A stretch of DNA of 64,000 nt from Deltaproteobacteria bacterium (GCA_017302835.1 JAFLCC010000011.1:1-64000); one strand, 5' to 3'; shown: positions 25,072-33,931, numbered from the stretch's first letter. Notes: generated from the sequence alone by a model not told the origin. Translations and numbers: made by a program.

Positions 25072-25635
25072 TTATTTTTGAATTTTCAGATCTTTTAAAA
25101 CAGAAAAGGGATTAGCTTCCCCAGGGGTCTCCGTTACAGGAACGGAAAAAAGCTGAAGTAGGTGACTTACATTTTGACCACAATCTGTGCATTCACCTTT
25201 GGAATTTAACTCGGGAGCAGGATTAAAAGGAATGCTCAAAGCTATCGTTTCATGCAAGTACTCACCGATATCAAACTTCATCTGTTCTTGATACTCGACA
25301 CAATCGGGTCCCGTGGTTTCAGTTTCAGTAAAATGATTTGGTTTAGAATATTTTCCATCCCTAGGCATTTCTTGAGGGGGTATTAGAATTTCATGGAATT
25401 TCACGTGGACTGGAAACTGTATCCCCACTCCACAATAGGAACAAATTTCTTTTGACTTGGTTTTTATCCATCCCTTAAGTTCAAAGTCTTTAGAGTTCAA
25501 TGGGCGAATGAAAAAATCAGTTTCATAAACATTATTTCCAATAAGATCAGATAAGGCCTCAGTGACCTCCGCTGTCTCATTCGAATATTTGTAATTTTTA
25601 CCTTCATCTGCTACTTCAAATAAATTTATCTTCAT
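25072..25635 (-). CDS. yceD: YceD/DUF177 family protein
   Basis: A DUF177 (YceD) protein, the usual partner of rpmF and implicated in 23S rRNA accumulation. The 187-residue sequence has a CSYC pair, the central DCVEYQEQMKFDIGEYLHETIALSIPF and CTDCG at the C-terminal side. The two CxxC pairs could bind one zinc (inference). The second of two adjacent ATGs fits the GAGG site better. It is first in the lipid cluster, behind a structured leader. Confidence 0.88.
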   Translation of the reverse strand: MKINLFEVADEGKNYKYSNETAEVTEALSDLIGNNVYETDFFIRPLNSKDFELKGWIKTKSKEICSYCGVGIQFPVHVKFHEILIPPQEMPRDGKYSKPNHFTETETTGPDCVEYQEQMKFDIGEYLHETIALSIPFNPAPELNSKGECTDCGQNVSHLLQLFSVPVTETPGEANPFSVLKDLKIQK

Positions 25636-25657
25636 CATTTCCTCTTTAGCCCTAAGT

Positions 25658-25712
25658 GGAGTCTATAACGGTCTTCAGCTGTTACGCATAAGAGTAACTG
25701 CTGAACGGACTC
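25658..25712 (-). ncRNA. structured mRNA leader upstream of yceD-rpmF
   Basis: A long stem-loop between the probable promoter and yceD: TTCAGC-T-GTTAC (25674-25685) pairs with GTAAC-T-GCTGAA (25694-25705) with one mismatch and an 8-base loop, and GAGTC/GACTC (25659-25663, 25708-25712) close the base. It would form at the very 5' end of the yceD-rpmF-fab mRNA. A leader regulating a ribosomal-protein operon is plausible; it matches no known class that I recognise. Confidence 0.45.
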
Positions 25713-25714
25713 TA

Positions 25715-25743
25715 CAGCTAAAAGAAATCTTCAAAAAAGTCAA
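25715..25743 (-). promoter_or_regulatory. probable promoter of the yceD-rpmF-fab operon
   Basis: On the minus strand TTGACT (25743-25738) is followed, 17 bases later, by TAGCTG (25720-25715). The -35 is near-consensus, the -10 is weak. The start would fall at the foot of the leader hairpin. Confidence 0.45.
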
Positions 25744-25766
25744 AGAGATAGAGGTTTAGGTAAAGA

Positions 25767-26780
25767 TTATAGATTTAAATACTGATCTTCAGCTTTAAGG
25801 TTGCCTTTAATTAAGCTAAGCTCTTTCATTTGTAAAATCAATTTCTTCCATCTGTCTGAGTTCATGGCGCCTAAAGTCCCATCTGAATGTATCAAATTTT
25901 CCTGGGATTTAGCGCTTCTTTCAAAAGTTTCCCTATCCATGGAAGTGTTCAATTCATTCATTTTATTATTTGCAAGAGTAGGATCTTTTAAATAACTTTC
26001 CCAACCTTTACGAACGGACTTAACCATACGTTCGGCAAGGTCTTTATTTTTTAGATAGTAATCTTTTTTTACAGCTAAAACAGTAGTGTAGGGATTAAAT
26101 CCTTCATCTGAAACCAAAAAAGTATTTATTTTTATTCCCATTTTTTCTGCAGCCAAAGGTTCGCTCGTAATAAATCCCTGTTGAGATAAATTCTTATCCT
26201 TCTGAAATTGAGTTAACCCCCCTAAATAAGGAACCATCTTAACTTTGAACTGGGGGTATTTTTTTCTTAAAAACAAAGAATAACTTAAACCTGATTGCCA
26301 GGCAAGGTAACCATCGCTTTGCAGAAGATCAGAAATATTTTTAAAATTTCTTTCTTTGTGTGACATAAGGATTTGCGGATTCACTTGAAACGTTGCAAAT
26401 AAAGCGATGACTTGATTCCTGTGATTTTTATCATTAGACAAAAGGATCTCTTCGGCAGAAACAAGGGCAAAGTCAACAACCCCTTTAGCTAACATTTGTA
26501 TTGTAGGAGTGCCGGATCCGCCTTTCAAAAGCTCCACATTGAGTTTATTTTTCTCGAACTCTCCTGAAACAAGAGCTTGATAAAAGCCACCAAACTGAGG
26601 TTCAGGGAGCCAATTTAATGCTAATTGAATGGATTTTGCCTGTTGGATTGAGGGCTCAGAAAAAGCCTTATTATCAAATGAAGCATAAAAGAAAAAAGGA
26701 ACCAAAGAAAGGAAAGGAAATAGAGGAAATAAAGGAAATCTAAATGTAAACTTGAATTGCGTAAAATATTTATTTTTCAT
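25767..26780 (-). CDS. ABC importer substrate-binding protein, NMT1/THI5 type
   Basis: A periplasmic binding protein (337 residues, long Phe/Pro-rich signal peptide, residues about 10-40). The mature part has the NMT1/THI5-like pattern: LNWLPEPQFGGFYQAL, a LLKGGSGTPTIQMLAKGVVDF segment and YFQVNPQ-like region. Relatives bind thiamine pyrimidine precursors, riboflavin, taurine or sulfonates. The ligand cannot be read here and no thiamine riboswitch is seen upstream. Last gene of the ATPase-permease-binding-protein operon. Confidence 0.82.
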   Translation of the reverse strand: MKNKYFTQFKFTFRFPLFPLFPFLSLVPFFFYASFDNKAFSEPSIQQAKSIQLALNWLPEPQFGGFYQALVSGEFEKNKLNVELLKGGSGTPTIQMLAKGVVDFALVSAEEILLSNDKNHRNQVIALFATFQVNPQILMSHKERNFKNISDLLQSDGYLAWQSGLSYSLFLRKKYPQFKVKMVPYLGGLTQFQKDKNLSQQGFITSEPLAAEKMGIKINTFLVSDEGFNPYTTVLAVKKDYYLKNKDLAERMVKSVRKGWESYLKDPTLANNKMNELNTSMDRETFERSAKSQENLIHSDGTLGAMNSDRWKKLILQMKELSLIKGNLKAEDQYLNL

Positions 26781-26853
26781 AATTAAAAGAGTGCTTCAGA
26801 TTTTTTTAATTTGCAAAGATTCCATTTATAGCCGCGAGTCAAAAGGGAGAGAT

Positions 26854-27612
26854 TCAATCTTTTAAACTTAAATCAAAGGGACGAATTTTCTGGATCAACA
26901 TATTTAAGAATTTAAGCAGTAAAATAAAAAACAATCCGATGAGTGCCAGCAAAAGAAGACAAGTGTAGACAATATCAATTCGTTGCTGGGTTCGAGCTGA
27001 ATCGATAAGACTTCCTAATCCACTTCCGGCAACAAATTCTCCAGCAATCACGCCGATGACAGAGAGCCCTGCTGAAATTTTGATACCCGAATAAATGTAA
27101 GGATAGGCCGCAGGTAGTTTTAAGAAAAATAAAGTTTTTAAGGGAGAAACTTTATAAATTTTAAAAAGATCTAGCCACTCTTGTTTGGTGCTATTTAGGC
27201 CCATAATTGAATTGGCTATAATTGGAAAAATACTTACAAATATGGCTGATGCTAAAATAGTAGGAGTTCCATATCCCAAATAAATAACAAAAAGAGGCGC
27301 TATGGCAATAATGGGAACTGTCTGAAAAAAAATAGCATAGGGAAAAATCATTTCCTTGAGGAATCTAAATGACGAAAACAACAAAGCCATGCTGAGACCA
27401 ATTATAAAACTAAAAGCAAGACTCAAAAAGCTGTGAAAGAAGGTTTCTTTAAAAGCAGAATAAAACTGTGAAAACTCGGCAATGAAGGTTTTGCAAAGAT
27501 GACTTAGGGGGGGGAATAATTGGGCATCTATTATTTCCAAATAAGAAAAGGCTTCAATAAGAGAAAAATAAAAAATAAAAGCTAAAAAAGGGGGAAATAT
27601 TTTTTTACACAT
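26854..27612 (-). CDS. ABC importer permease, NMT1/SsuC type
   Basis: An inner-membrane permease (252 residues, about six hydrophobic segments) of the BPD_transp_1 family. The ATPase-contacting EAA-type loop reads EWLDLFKIYKVSPLKTLFFLKLPAAYPYI in two parts, and GVIAGEFVAGSGLGSLI follows. Its start overlaps the ATPase gene by 8 bases, so the two are coupled. Confidence 0.88.
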   Translation of the reverse strand: MCKKIFPPFLAFIFYFSLIEAFSYLEIIDAQLFPPLSHLCKTFIAEFSQFYSAFKETFFHSFLSLAFSFIIGLSMALLFSSFRFLKEMIFPYAIFFQTVPIIAIAPLFVIYLGYGTPTILASAIFVSIFPIIANSIMGLNSTKQEWLDLFKIYKVSPLKTLFFLKLPAAYPYIYSGIKISAGLSVIGVIAGEFVAGSGLGSLIDSARTQQRIDIVYTCLLLLALIGLFFILLLKFLNMLIQKIRPFDLSLKD

Positions 27613-28315
27613 AACTTCTTAACCTGTTTGAGAACTCAGAAACTTCATTTAAATAATGAGGATTGAGTCTAAAGAAGGGAGTTCTTTGGCTCTGGCATTG
27701 GCTATATTCGATGGTTTGACGGTTAAAAATTAAAAGTTTTTGACTCAAAAAGACAGCCTCACTGATGGAATGAGTAACGAAAAAAATATTAATTTTCTTT
27801 CTATCCCAGTAATCCCATAGGTCGTCCTGCAGTTCATTTCTTACAATTTCATCAAGGGATGAGAAGGGCTCGTCCATCAATAAAAGCTCTGGATCACTAA
27901 CCAAAGCCCTGGCGATAGATACTCTCATTTTCATTCCTCCAGAAAGTTCATGGGGAAAATAAGACTCAAAACCAGAGAGCTTAACCAGGGCTAAAATTTC
28001 TTCTATTTTATTTTTAGATGAAATTTCTAACTGAGGTGAAGCAAAGGGAATTGCTAAATTTATATTTTCTAAAACAGTTAGCCAAGGAATCAGGGCCGCG
28101 TCTTGAAAAACATATGAAATCTTAATATTTTTTGGATAAATAATTTCGCCTTTGGAGGGAGAGTCTAACCCAGCCAAAAGTCTCAACAGACTAGATTTTC
28201 CACACCCTGAAGGGCCAATGATAGAAATAAATTCTCCTTTGTTTACCGATAAGGAGAAGTCTTTAAACAAAGTTTTTCCTTTTATGGTTTTAAAAACATG
28301 ATTAATAGCAATCAA
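27605..28315 (-). CDS. ABC importer ATP-binding protein
   Basis: A 236-residue ABC ATPase of the SsuB/TauB/ThiZ group. Walker A GPSGCGKSSLL, Q-loop FQDAALIPW, signature LSGGMKMRVSIARAL, Walker B LLLMDEPFSSLD and H-loop VTHSISEA are all intact. First gene of the three-gene importer operon. Confidence 0.92.
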   Translation of the reverse strand: MIAINHVFKTIKGKTLFKDFSLSVNKGEFISIIGPSGCGKSSLLRLLAGLDSPSKGEIIYPKNIKISYVFQDAALIPWLTVLENINLAIPFASPQLEISSKNKIEEILALVKLSGFESYFPHELSGGMKMRVSIARALVSDPELLLMDEPFSSLDEIVRNELQDDLWDYWDRKKINIFFVTHSISEAVFLSQKLLIFNRQTIEYSQCQSQRTPFFRLNPHYLNEVSEFSNRLRSYV

Positions 28316-28525
28316 AGGTTATCCCTTTCTATGCGTATAGCCGAGAGCTGATAATGAAAAATACTTAGTCAGATGTCATCATCATATTTTAAAAACAGAG
28401 AAAAATAACTATGAATTAAACTAGGTTAGACTTGAAGCCAGGAAACAATGGAATCTGATTTGCAACCTATTAAATTGTATAGGAATAGAACTATAATATT
28501 AACGAGACGGAGCGAGGGAGATTTT

Positions 28526-28879
28526 ATGAAGTACTTACTGTGTGTCATTTTGATACAAAGTTTAGCATCTGCAAAAGTAACTGATTTTAACTCTATTATT
28601 AATGAAGATCTTAAAGAGCAAAAAGAACTTCACCGGCAATTTAAAAAACAGGTGAATGCAGCAGCCCTGACTGAAAAAGAAAATTTAGTTTCGGCGGAAA
28701 GTCGGCAGGAAATTAAAGCTAAAGAATTAATTGTTGTTGAGAATGCACAGAAAAGTTATGCGGCCCCATCAAATGAAAATTTTTTGAAGTTCAACAAAGA
28801 AATAGGTGAAGCGAAGACGCAAAATCAGCGCAAAAATCAACATCGGGTAGCTAAAGAACTTAAAGAGCTTGAGCAGTAA
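28526..28879 (+). CDS. small exported helical protein
   Basis: Taken from ATG 28526, which follows GAGGGAG; the 117-residue product then begins with a compact signal peptide (MKYLLCVILIQSLASA). The in-frame ATG 26 codons upstream has no signal logic. The mature part is charged, rich in Lys/Glu/Gln and likely all-helical. Not recognised. Its end is 7 bases from the end of the recombinase gene on the other strand. Confidence 0.65.
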   Translation: MKYLLCVILIQSLASAKVTDFNSIINEDLKEQKELHRQFKKQVNAAALTEKENLVSAESRQEIKAKELIVVENAQKSYAAPSNENFLKFNKEIGEAKTQNQRKNQHRVAKELKELEQ

Positions 28880-28885
28880 TAAAAT

Positions 28886-29407
28886 TTAAAGAATTAATTT
28901 TTTTAACTCTTCTTGAGAATAAACATAATCTGCATAAATCATCGTGTTTGTAATATTTCTATGCCCTAGGGCTACCTGTACTAAACGGATATCTTTTGTT
29001 TTTTTATACAATTGAATTGCAAAAGTGTGTCGTAAACAGTGAAATTTCTTTTCTACCGGCCGGTAATGGTTCCAGATCTGATAAAGCCTATCATAAGTGA
29101 TATCAAATAGTTTTTTGTTTTCTAGTTTTTCTATAAAAAGCTTCAATTGAAGGAAAATCAAAGAGGGTAGTGGAATTTCCCTATCGTTACTTCCTTTGAT
29201 GCCTCTAATAAAAACGGTTTCGTCATAAAGGTTCACATCTATTTTTTGAATATTTAATAGCTCCTGGGCGCGGGCCCCCGTTTTTAAACCTAACTGAATC
29301 AGAAGGCAGTTTCTTATATCTTGAGCTTCATAGGTTTGAAGGATTTGATTTAATTTTTCAAGTTCAGGAGCGAGGAGGTATTTATTTTTATTTAGTTGAT
29401 ACTTCAT
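28886..29407 (-). CDS. tyrosine recombinase, catalytic domain only
   Basis: A 173-residue integrase-family recombinase. The catalytic set is complete: Arg in TGARAQEL (R46), Lys in GIKGSNDREIPL (K71), HxxR in HCLRHTF (H123, R126), His in LGHRN (H149) and nucleophile Tyr in MIYADY (Y158). The N-terminal core-binding (SAM-like) domain, normally about 100 residues, is missing, and no upstream remnant is seen in frame. Such short forms occur among inverting recombinases (FimB/FimE-like, about 200 residues) and some integron or phage proteins. A 30-bp palindrome lies about 200 bp upstream. Confidence 0.85.
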   Translation of the reverse strand: MKYQLNKNKYLLAPELEKLNQILQTYEAQDIRNCLLIQLGLKTGARAQELLNIQKIDVNLYDETVFIRGIKGSNDREIPLPSLIFLQLKLFIEKLENKKLFDITYDRLYQIWNHYRPVEKKFHCLRHTFAIQLYKKTKDIRLVQVALGHRNITNTMIYADYVYSQEELKKLIL

Positions 29408-29867
29408 TTTTATTTTTCCAGACTTCAAAGCATAAAACTAGATTTAGAAGCAAGTCTACGACTCTCCGCATATAGAGCGCGAGTGGGAAATTTCATTTTT
29501 TAAACTGTCAATGACATATTGCATTATGTGCGATACAAGCAAAAACGTCTCCTTATTTAAAAACAGACTGTATAAAATATGTAGTAATATCAGATAGTTA
29601 ACACTAAAGCTTATAACTATAAGCTTTAGTGCACATCGAAAAAAGGGATATCAGGGTATGGTTTTAATATTTACCAATGATTTCAAATAGTTAAAATGAA
29701 ACAATAATTTCTAAAATTAAACGATATTGCAAGATGCACCGTAATATATTGTAATATGCAATATAAAAATGTGTTTTACAACATTGACTTGAGGTTTTGA
29801 AGATGGGAGCCTGAATTCGAGGGCATGATTTGTTTGGCTTTAATCACGGCTTATTTGGAGTTAAAAA
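29408..29867. other. 460-bp AT-rich non-coding region with palindromes and repeated motif
   Basis: No gene is seen. It contains a 30-bp palindrome (29602-29631) and three copies of ATATTGCA or its complement (29516-29523, 29724-29731, 29757-29764). Between the last two are two GTAATAT copies exactly 10 bp apart (29741, 29751). This is the upstream region of both the recombinase and the HTH-membrane protein. Confidence 0.7.
29602..29631. repeat. 30-bp palindrome (14-bp arms, 2-bp centre)
   Basis: CACTAAAGCTTATA, then AC, then TATAAGCTTTAGTG: a perfect inverted repeat. It can also be read as 11-bp arms around an 8-bp spacer, the geometry of a tyrosine-recombinase core site. It could instead be a repressor operator or a hairpin; no T-tract follows. 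Confidence 0.8.
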
Positions 29868-30485
29868 ATGACTAATTCTAATGAAATATTACCTATTTTG
29901 AACGAAAAAAACTTCGAAAATGATCCAATCGTTGCTCAACATGTTGATTTTACAGAAAATAAGGCAAAAATTAAATCCAAAGATAGGCTCCATTTTGAAG
30001 CTCAGGTTGAAGTCATTAAAAAACAAATTGGGAATTTAGAGACGGTTAGGAAGAAGCTGAATCTCTCCCAGAGAAAGATGTCTCAGTTGTTACTTGTGGA
30101 CCCATCTGCCTGGTCTCGGTGGGTGGCTGAGGAGCAAGAGTCCGCACCACCTCATATTTATAGAGCTTTGCAGTGGTATATGAGTCTTCAGGAGCAAATT
30201 CCTGGCTTAAATGCAGCTTATTTTTTACAAAAAGATACGGATGTATTGAAGAAGGAATTTAAAAGTCTGGCTCTTGCGCAAACTCAAGACCTTGAAAAAT
30301 CACTATCCTTAAAATTGGAGCAAGAAATTGTTGCCTTAAAGGCACTTGTTAGTGAGACGAAGACGGAACTAGCTCTTTCTCAAAAAAACTATCATCACTT
30401 TAAAAAAACTATTAATTTATTATTGGTTTGTTTTTTATTTTTAGCTCTGATCACTATTTTTGTGGTTTGGTTTAAAACTAAGTAG
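29868..30485 (+). CDS. HTH protein with C-terminal membrane tail
   Basis: A 205-residue protein. Residues about 48-105 form an XRE-like helix-turn-helix (RKKLNLSQRKMSQLLLVD then SAWSRWVAEE). A coiled-coil (about 120-175, Leu/Ala/Glu-rich heptads) follows, and one hydrophobic segment (about 182-200) ends in a short basic tail FKTK. It is thus a tail-anchored, probably DNA-binding inner-membrane protein. Function unknown. GGAG precedes the ATG by 8 bases. The repeated ATATTGCA motif upstream may be its own operator (inference). Confidence 0.72.
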   Translation: MTNSNEILPILNEKNFENDPIVAQHVDFTENKAKIKSKDRLHFEAQVEVIKKQIGNLETVRKKLNLSQRKMSQLLLVDPSAWSRWVAEEQESAPPHIYRALQWYMSLQEQIPGLNAAYFLQKDTDVLKKEFKSLALAQTQDLEKSLSLKLEQEIVALKALVSETKTELALSQKNYHHFKKTINLLLVCFLFLALITIFVVWFKTK

Positions 30486-30594
30486 TCTGTAAAATTCATC
30501 TGAAAAAACTAATCTAGCACAATGCAATAACACTCGTATTTTTGCTCTAGATCCTACATATTTTCACCTCAAGTAAAAACTCTAAGGAGGAAAT

Positions 30595-31713
30595 GTGGGA
30601 ATTTTTCAAGAAATTATCAAATTTGGTAGCCATGAAGAAGTATTGTTCTGTCACGATGCCGAGGTCGGACTAAAGGCCATTATCGCTCTTCATAATACAG
30701 CTCTGGGGCCGGCCCTTGGAGGAACGCGAATGTGGAATTATGCAAGTGAAGAAGAAGCACTCATTGATGTTCTTAGATTGTCAAAGGGAATGACCTACAA
30801 AGCGGCGGCAGCTGGTTTAAATCTGGGCGGCGGCAAAGCGGTGATAATCGGTGATTCAAAAAAAAATAAATCAGAAGGTCTATTTCGAGCTTTCGGTCAC
30901 TTTGTTAATTCTTTAAATGGAAAATACATTACTGCTGAAGATGTGGGAACTTGTGAGCAAGATATGGAATATATTTTTATGGAAACTCCTTGGGTTACAG
31001 GAATTCCTAAAGATTATGGTGGATCAGGAGATCCTTCGCCCTATACCGCTCATGGGGTATTGATGGGGATAAAAGCTTCCGTCAAAGAAAAGTTTAATTT
31101 GGATTCTTTAAAAAGTTTGCGAGTCGCTGTTCAGGGTCTTGGAAATGTGGGATCAAATCTAGTAAAGTACTTAGTAGCTGAGGGGGCTCAGGTTATTATT
31201 GCAGATATAGATCCTGATAAAGTAAAAGCGCTCTTGGCTCAATACCCACAGTTAATTGAGACCAATGTCGATAAAATTCTTTATTCTGATTGTGATGTTT
31301 TAGCTCCTTGTGCTTTAGGGGGAGTGGTTAATGATCAGTCGCTGGGGCTTATTAAGGCTAAAATAATCTGTGGGGGTGCTAACAATCAACTTCTTGAATC
31401 TAAACACGGGAATGCTTTACAAGAATTAGGAATTCTCTATGCCCCTGATTATGTGGTAAATGCAGGAGGATTGATGAATGTCTTTGTTGAACTTGAGGGC
31501 TATTCTCCCGATAGAGCCTTTGAAAAAACAAGAAAAGTTTATGAAAATTTAATGAGGGTGTTTGAAATTTCTAAAAAAGAAAAAATAGGGACTCATCTGG
31601 CGGCAGATCGGCTAGCTGAGGATCGAATTCAAACCATAGGAAAATTAAAGCAAAGACATCCTGGAAAATCGAGTCGCTCCTTTACAACACTCAAAGAAGT
31701 GTATAACAGGTAG
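30595..31713 (+). CDS. leucine/valine/phenylalanine dehydrogenase
   Basis: An NAD-dependent amino-acid dehydrogenase of the Glu/Leu/Phe/Val family, oxidatively deaminating branched-chain amino acids. The 372-residue protein shows PALGGTRMW, the catalytic Lys in NLGGGKAVI, the Rossmann loop VQGLGNVGSNL and NAGGLMNV. Leucine dehydrogenases have this length, shorter than glutamate dehydrogenase. The start is GTG 30595 directly after AAGGAGG. Substrate choice is inferred. Confidence 0.88.
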   Translation: MGIFQEIIKFGSHEEVLFCHDAEVGLKAIIALHNTALGPALGGTRMWNYASEEEALIDVLRLSKGMTYKAAAAGLNLGGGKAVIIGDSKKNKSEGLFRAFGHFVNSLNGKYITAEDVGTCEQDMEYIFMETPWVTGIPKDYGGSGDPSPYTAHGVLMGIKASVKEKFNLDSLKSLRVAVQGLGNVGSNLVKYLVAEGAQVIIADIDPDKVKALLAQYPQLIETNVDKILYSDCDVLAPCALGGVVNDQSLGLIKAKIICGGANNQLLESKHGNALQELGILYAPDYVVNAGGLMNVFVELEGYSPDRAFEKTRKVYENLMRVFEISKKEKIGTHLAADRLAEDRIQTIGKLKQRHPGKSSRSFTTLKEVYNR

Positions 31714-31786
31714 CAAGAAAGAACTTTATTGACTAAAGACGAAGTCCTGAGGATCATCGAATCTTGATCTAAACAGGAGAAAGTCA

Positions 31787-32755
31787 TTGGACAAAGAAAA
31801 TACTAAAAACCAGAAAACTACCCATTCGGAGCCGATCCATGCACCTCATACGACGGAGGCATTTGGCCTCAGTGAGAAGGAATTGAAATCTAAAGATGAA
31901 GTTCAAAGGCAACTGACTCTTTCTTTTGATTGGGTTGTGGCTCACAGGATTTTTGTACTTTTTTTTCTTGGAATTTTGTTTGTTTCAGGGTTGGGTTATG
32001 TCGTTTATAACAAAACTAAAATGGACATGGAGCTCAAAATCCAAGATCAGTATTTTGTAATTGAAAAAAAGTATTTGGATCAAAAAGCTCAGTTTGTTGA
32101 GGCAGAAAAGGAACATAAAGCTGATTTAGAAAAAGCGAAAGCCCCTCAGGAAAAAAATAAAGATAAGGACAAGGATAAAAATAAAGTCCAAGAGGCTAAA
32201 ACACCTAAAGTGTTAGCTTCGGGGGATTTAGAAAAAGACTATGGTGGTGTGGTTAAGGATTTTAATGACTTACTAACCGCCCAACCCAAATCCTTAGCTG
32301 GAAAAATGGCAAGTCTTATGTTGGCGGATATTTATTCTGAGCACAATAAGCTAGCTGAAACTTCAGAGACATTAAATAAATCTTTCGTTAAAAACCCTCA
32401 TGAATTGATCGATTTCTTGATCGCCATAAAAAAAGTTAATGCCCTCTTATCATTAAATGAATTTACTGAGGCTAAAAAGATTTTAATGACTTTGGTGAAT
32501 CAAAAAAAGTACCCTTTCTTAAGCTCCCAATTTAAGCTCCAGTTAGGCTTAGCCTATGCAGGTTCAAAACAATGGGATAAGGCTGAAACGCAATTCCAAG
32601 AAATTGTTGCTAAAGGAGCTGAAGCAGAGACTCTTTCTCCTGAAGAGATGTCAAAGCGAAATAGATTCTCATCTGATGTATCCGCTTTTGAGCAAGCTCA
32701 GAAATACCTTATTTTATTGAGACTTAAAAAAGATTCTGAAAAAGCAGGTTCCTAG
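31787..32755 (+). CDS. YfgM-like membrane-anchored TPR protein
   Basis: A 322-residue protein with a cytoplasmic N-terminus, one membrane segment (about 53-73), a Lys/Asp-rich low-complexity stretch (about 115-135) and TPR-like helical repeats (about 150-300, for example LQLGLAYAGSKQWDKAETQFQEI in two parts). This is the YfgM layout, an ancillary SecYEG/BamB-linked periplasmic chaperone. The TTG start follows AGGAGA. The next gene is a BamB-like lipoprotein with zero spacing, the same order as E. coli yfgM-bamB, which supports the call. Confidence 0.72.
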   Translation: MDKENTKNQKTTHSEPIHAPHTTEAFGLSEKELKSKDEVQRQLTLSFDWVVAHRIFVLFFLGILFVSGLGYVVYNKTKMDMELKIQDQYFVIEKKYLDQKAQFVEAEKEHKADLEKAKAPQEKNKDKDKDKNKVQEAKTPKVLASGDLEKDYGGVVKDFNDLLTAQPKSLAGKMASLMLADIYSEHNKLAETSETLNKSFVKNPHELIDFLIAIKKVNALLSLNEFTEAKKILMTLVNQKKYPFLSSQFKLQLGLAYAGSKQWDKAETQFQEIVAKGAEAETLSPEEMSKRNRFSSDVSAFEQAQKYLILLRLKKDSEKAGS

Positions 32756-33931
32756 ATGATAAGCATAAAGGCCGTTTTTTTACTCATTCTGATTTTTCTA
32801 CAAATTCAAATCATTTCTTGCTCTTCGAGCTCTGTAGGTATTTCAGGAAGTAATTCAGGAAGCAAAGAATTAATTGTCTCTCCTAAGTTTATAAGAGCGG
32901 CCAGTGAACAAAAAATTCAAAAATATAGAAAAATTAATAGAGCCAGGCCCATGGAATATGGAAAACTTTTGATATTGGCAAATGCTCACGACGGACTAAC
33001 CGCATTCGATTTAGAAACAGGTGAGAAGAAATGGCACTTTTTTGTTTTTAATGGTGTAGAAAAAGAACCAGTTTTGTATAAGGATAATCTCTATTTTGGT
33101 GGCAATGATGGAAATTTTTATTCTATAAAAGCTCAAAATGGTGTTGAAAACTGGAAAAGTCAAATTAAGTCAGAAATTGTTGCAAGCCCCTCGTTTGATT
33201 CAGAAGAGGGACGAGTTTACTTTTTAACAACAACAAACTCCTTATTCGCATTAGATGCGGAAAATGGAAAGCAAGTTTGGACATACACCCGGCAAGATCC
33301 CTCAAATTATTCTATTCGAGGAGGAACAACGCCTTTAATCCATCACCAGTTGATTTATGTCGGCTTCTCTGAAGGTTCTTTTGTGGCCTTTAATAAATCA
33401 AATGGAACCATCAATTGGGAAATTCAATTAAATAAAAATAAACGATTCAAAGACATTGATTCAACGGCTGTATTAAGCGAAGGAAAAATATTTGTTTCTG
33501 GTTACGATGATAAGTTGTTTTGCTTGGCCTCGGCCAATGGCGAGATCCTTTGGAGATTTGAGGCCGGTGGGTATTTGCCTGTGACCATTAAACAAGATCT
33601 TCTATATTACCCTTCAACTAATGGAAAAGTATACGCATTAAATAAAAACACAGCAAAGAAAGTTTGGGAAATTGAAGTATTAGATGGCATCCCAAGTGAA
33701 ATCAGCCTGATAGGTCAGATGCTTGTCTTCGGTGAATCCCAAGGAAGTATTGTTTTTTTTAATGCTTCAGATGGAAAGAAAATTAAATCTTTTGAACCTG
33801 GTCGGGGTATTTTAAGCTCGATTCTAGTGAATGAAAAAAAATCAGAGGTTTATTTTATATCCGGAGAGGCAAATCTTTACGCCCTAGAGGTCAAATGGAA
33901 ATACAAGAATTTATTTTCGTTCGTCGATTAA
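32756..33931 (+). CDS. bamB: BamB-like PQQ-repeat lipoprotein
   Basis: An outer-membrane lipoprotein candidate (lipobox IISC, C22) forming a PQQ-type beta-propeller. Repeats such as LTAFDLETGEKKWHF, FYSIKAQNGVENWK, LFALDAENGKQVWTY, FVAFNKSNGTINWEI, LFCLASANGEILWRF and VYALNKNTAKKVWEI carry the family Trp at the end of each blade. BamB assists outer-membrane protein assembly. The ATG directly abuts the stop of the YfgM-like gene. The orthology to BamB is inferred from domain and neighbour. Confidence 0.78.
   Translation: MISIKAVFLLILIFLQIQIISCSSSSVGISGSNSGSKELIVSPKFIRAASEQKIQKYRKINRARPMEYGKLLILANAHDGLTAFDLETGEKKWHFFVFNGVEKEPVLYKDNLYFGGNDGNFYSIKAQNGVENWKSQIKSEIVASPSFDSEEGRVYFLTTTNSLFALDAENGKQVWTYTRQDPSNYSIRGGTTPLIHHQLIYVGFSEGSFVAFNKSNGTINWEIQLNKNKRFKDIDSTAVLSEGKIFVSGYDDKLFCLASANGEILWRFEAGGYLPVTIKQDLLYYPSTNGKVYALNKNTAKKVWEIEVLDGIPSEISLIGQMLVFGESQGSIVFFNASDGKKIKSFEPGRGILSSILVNEKKSEVYFISGEANLYALEVKWKYKNLFSFVD

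Noticed and set aside
28316-28447. Possible thiamine riboswitch upstream of the NMT1-type importer
   Set aside because: The conserved CUGAGA and ACC-UGAUCUGG elements are not found on the minus strand, so the ligand was left open.
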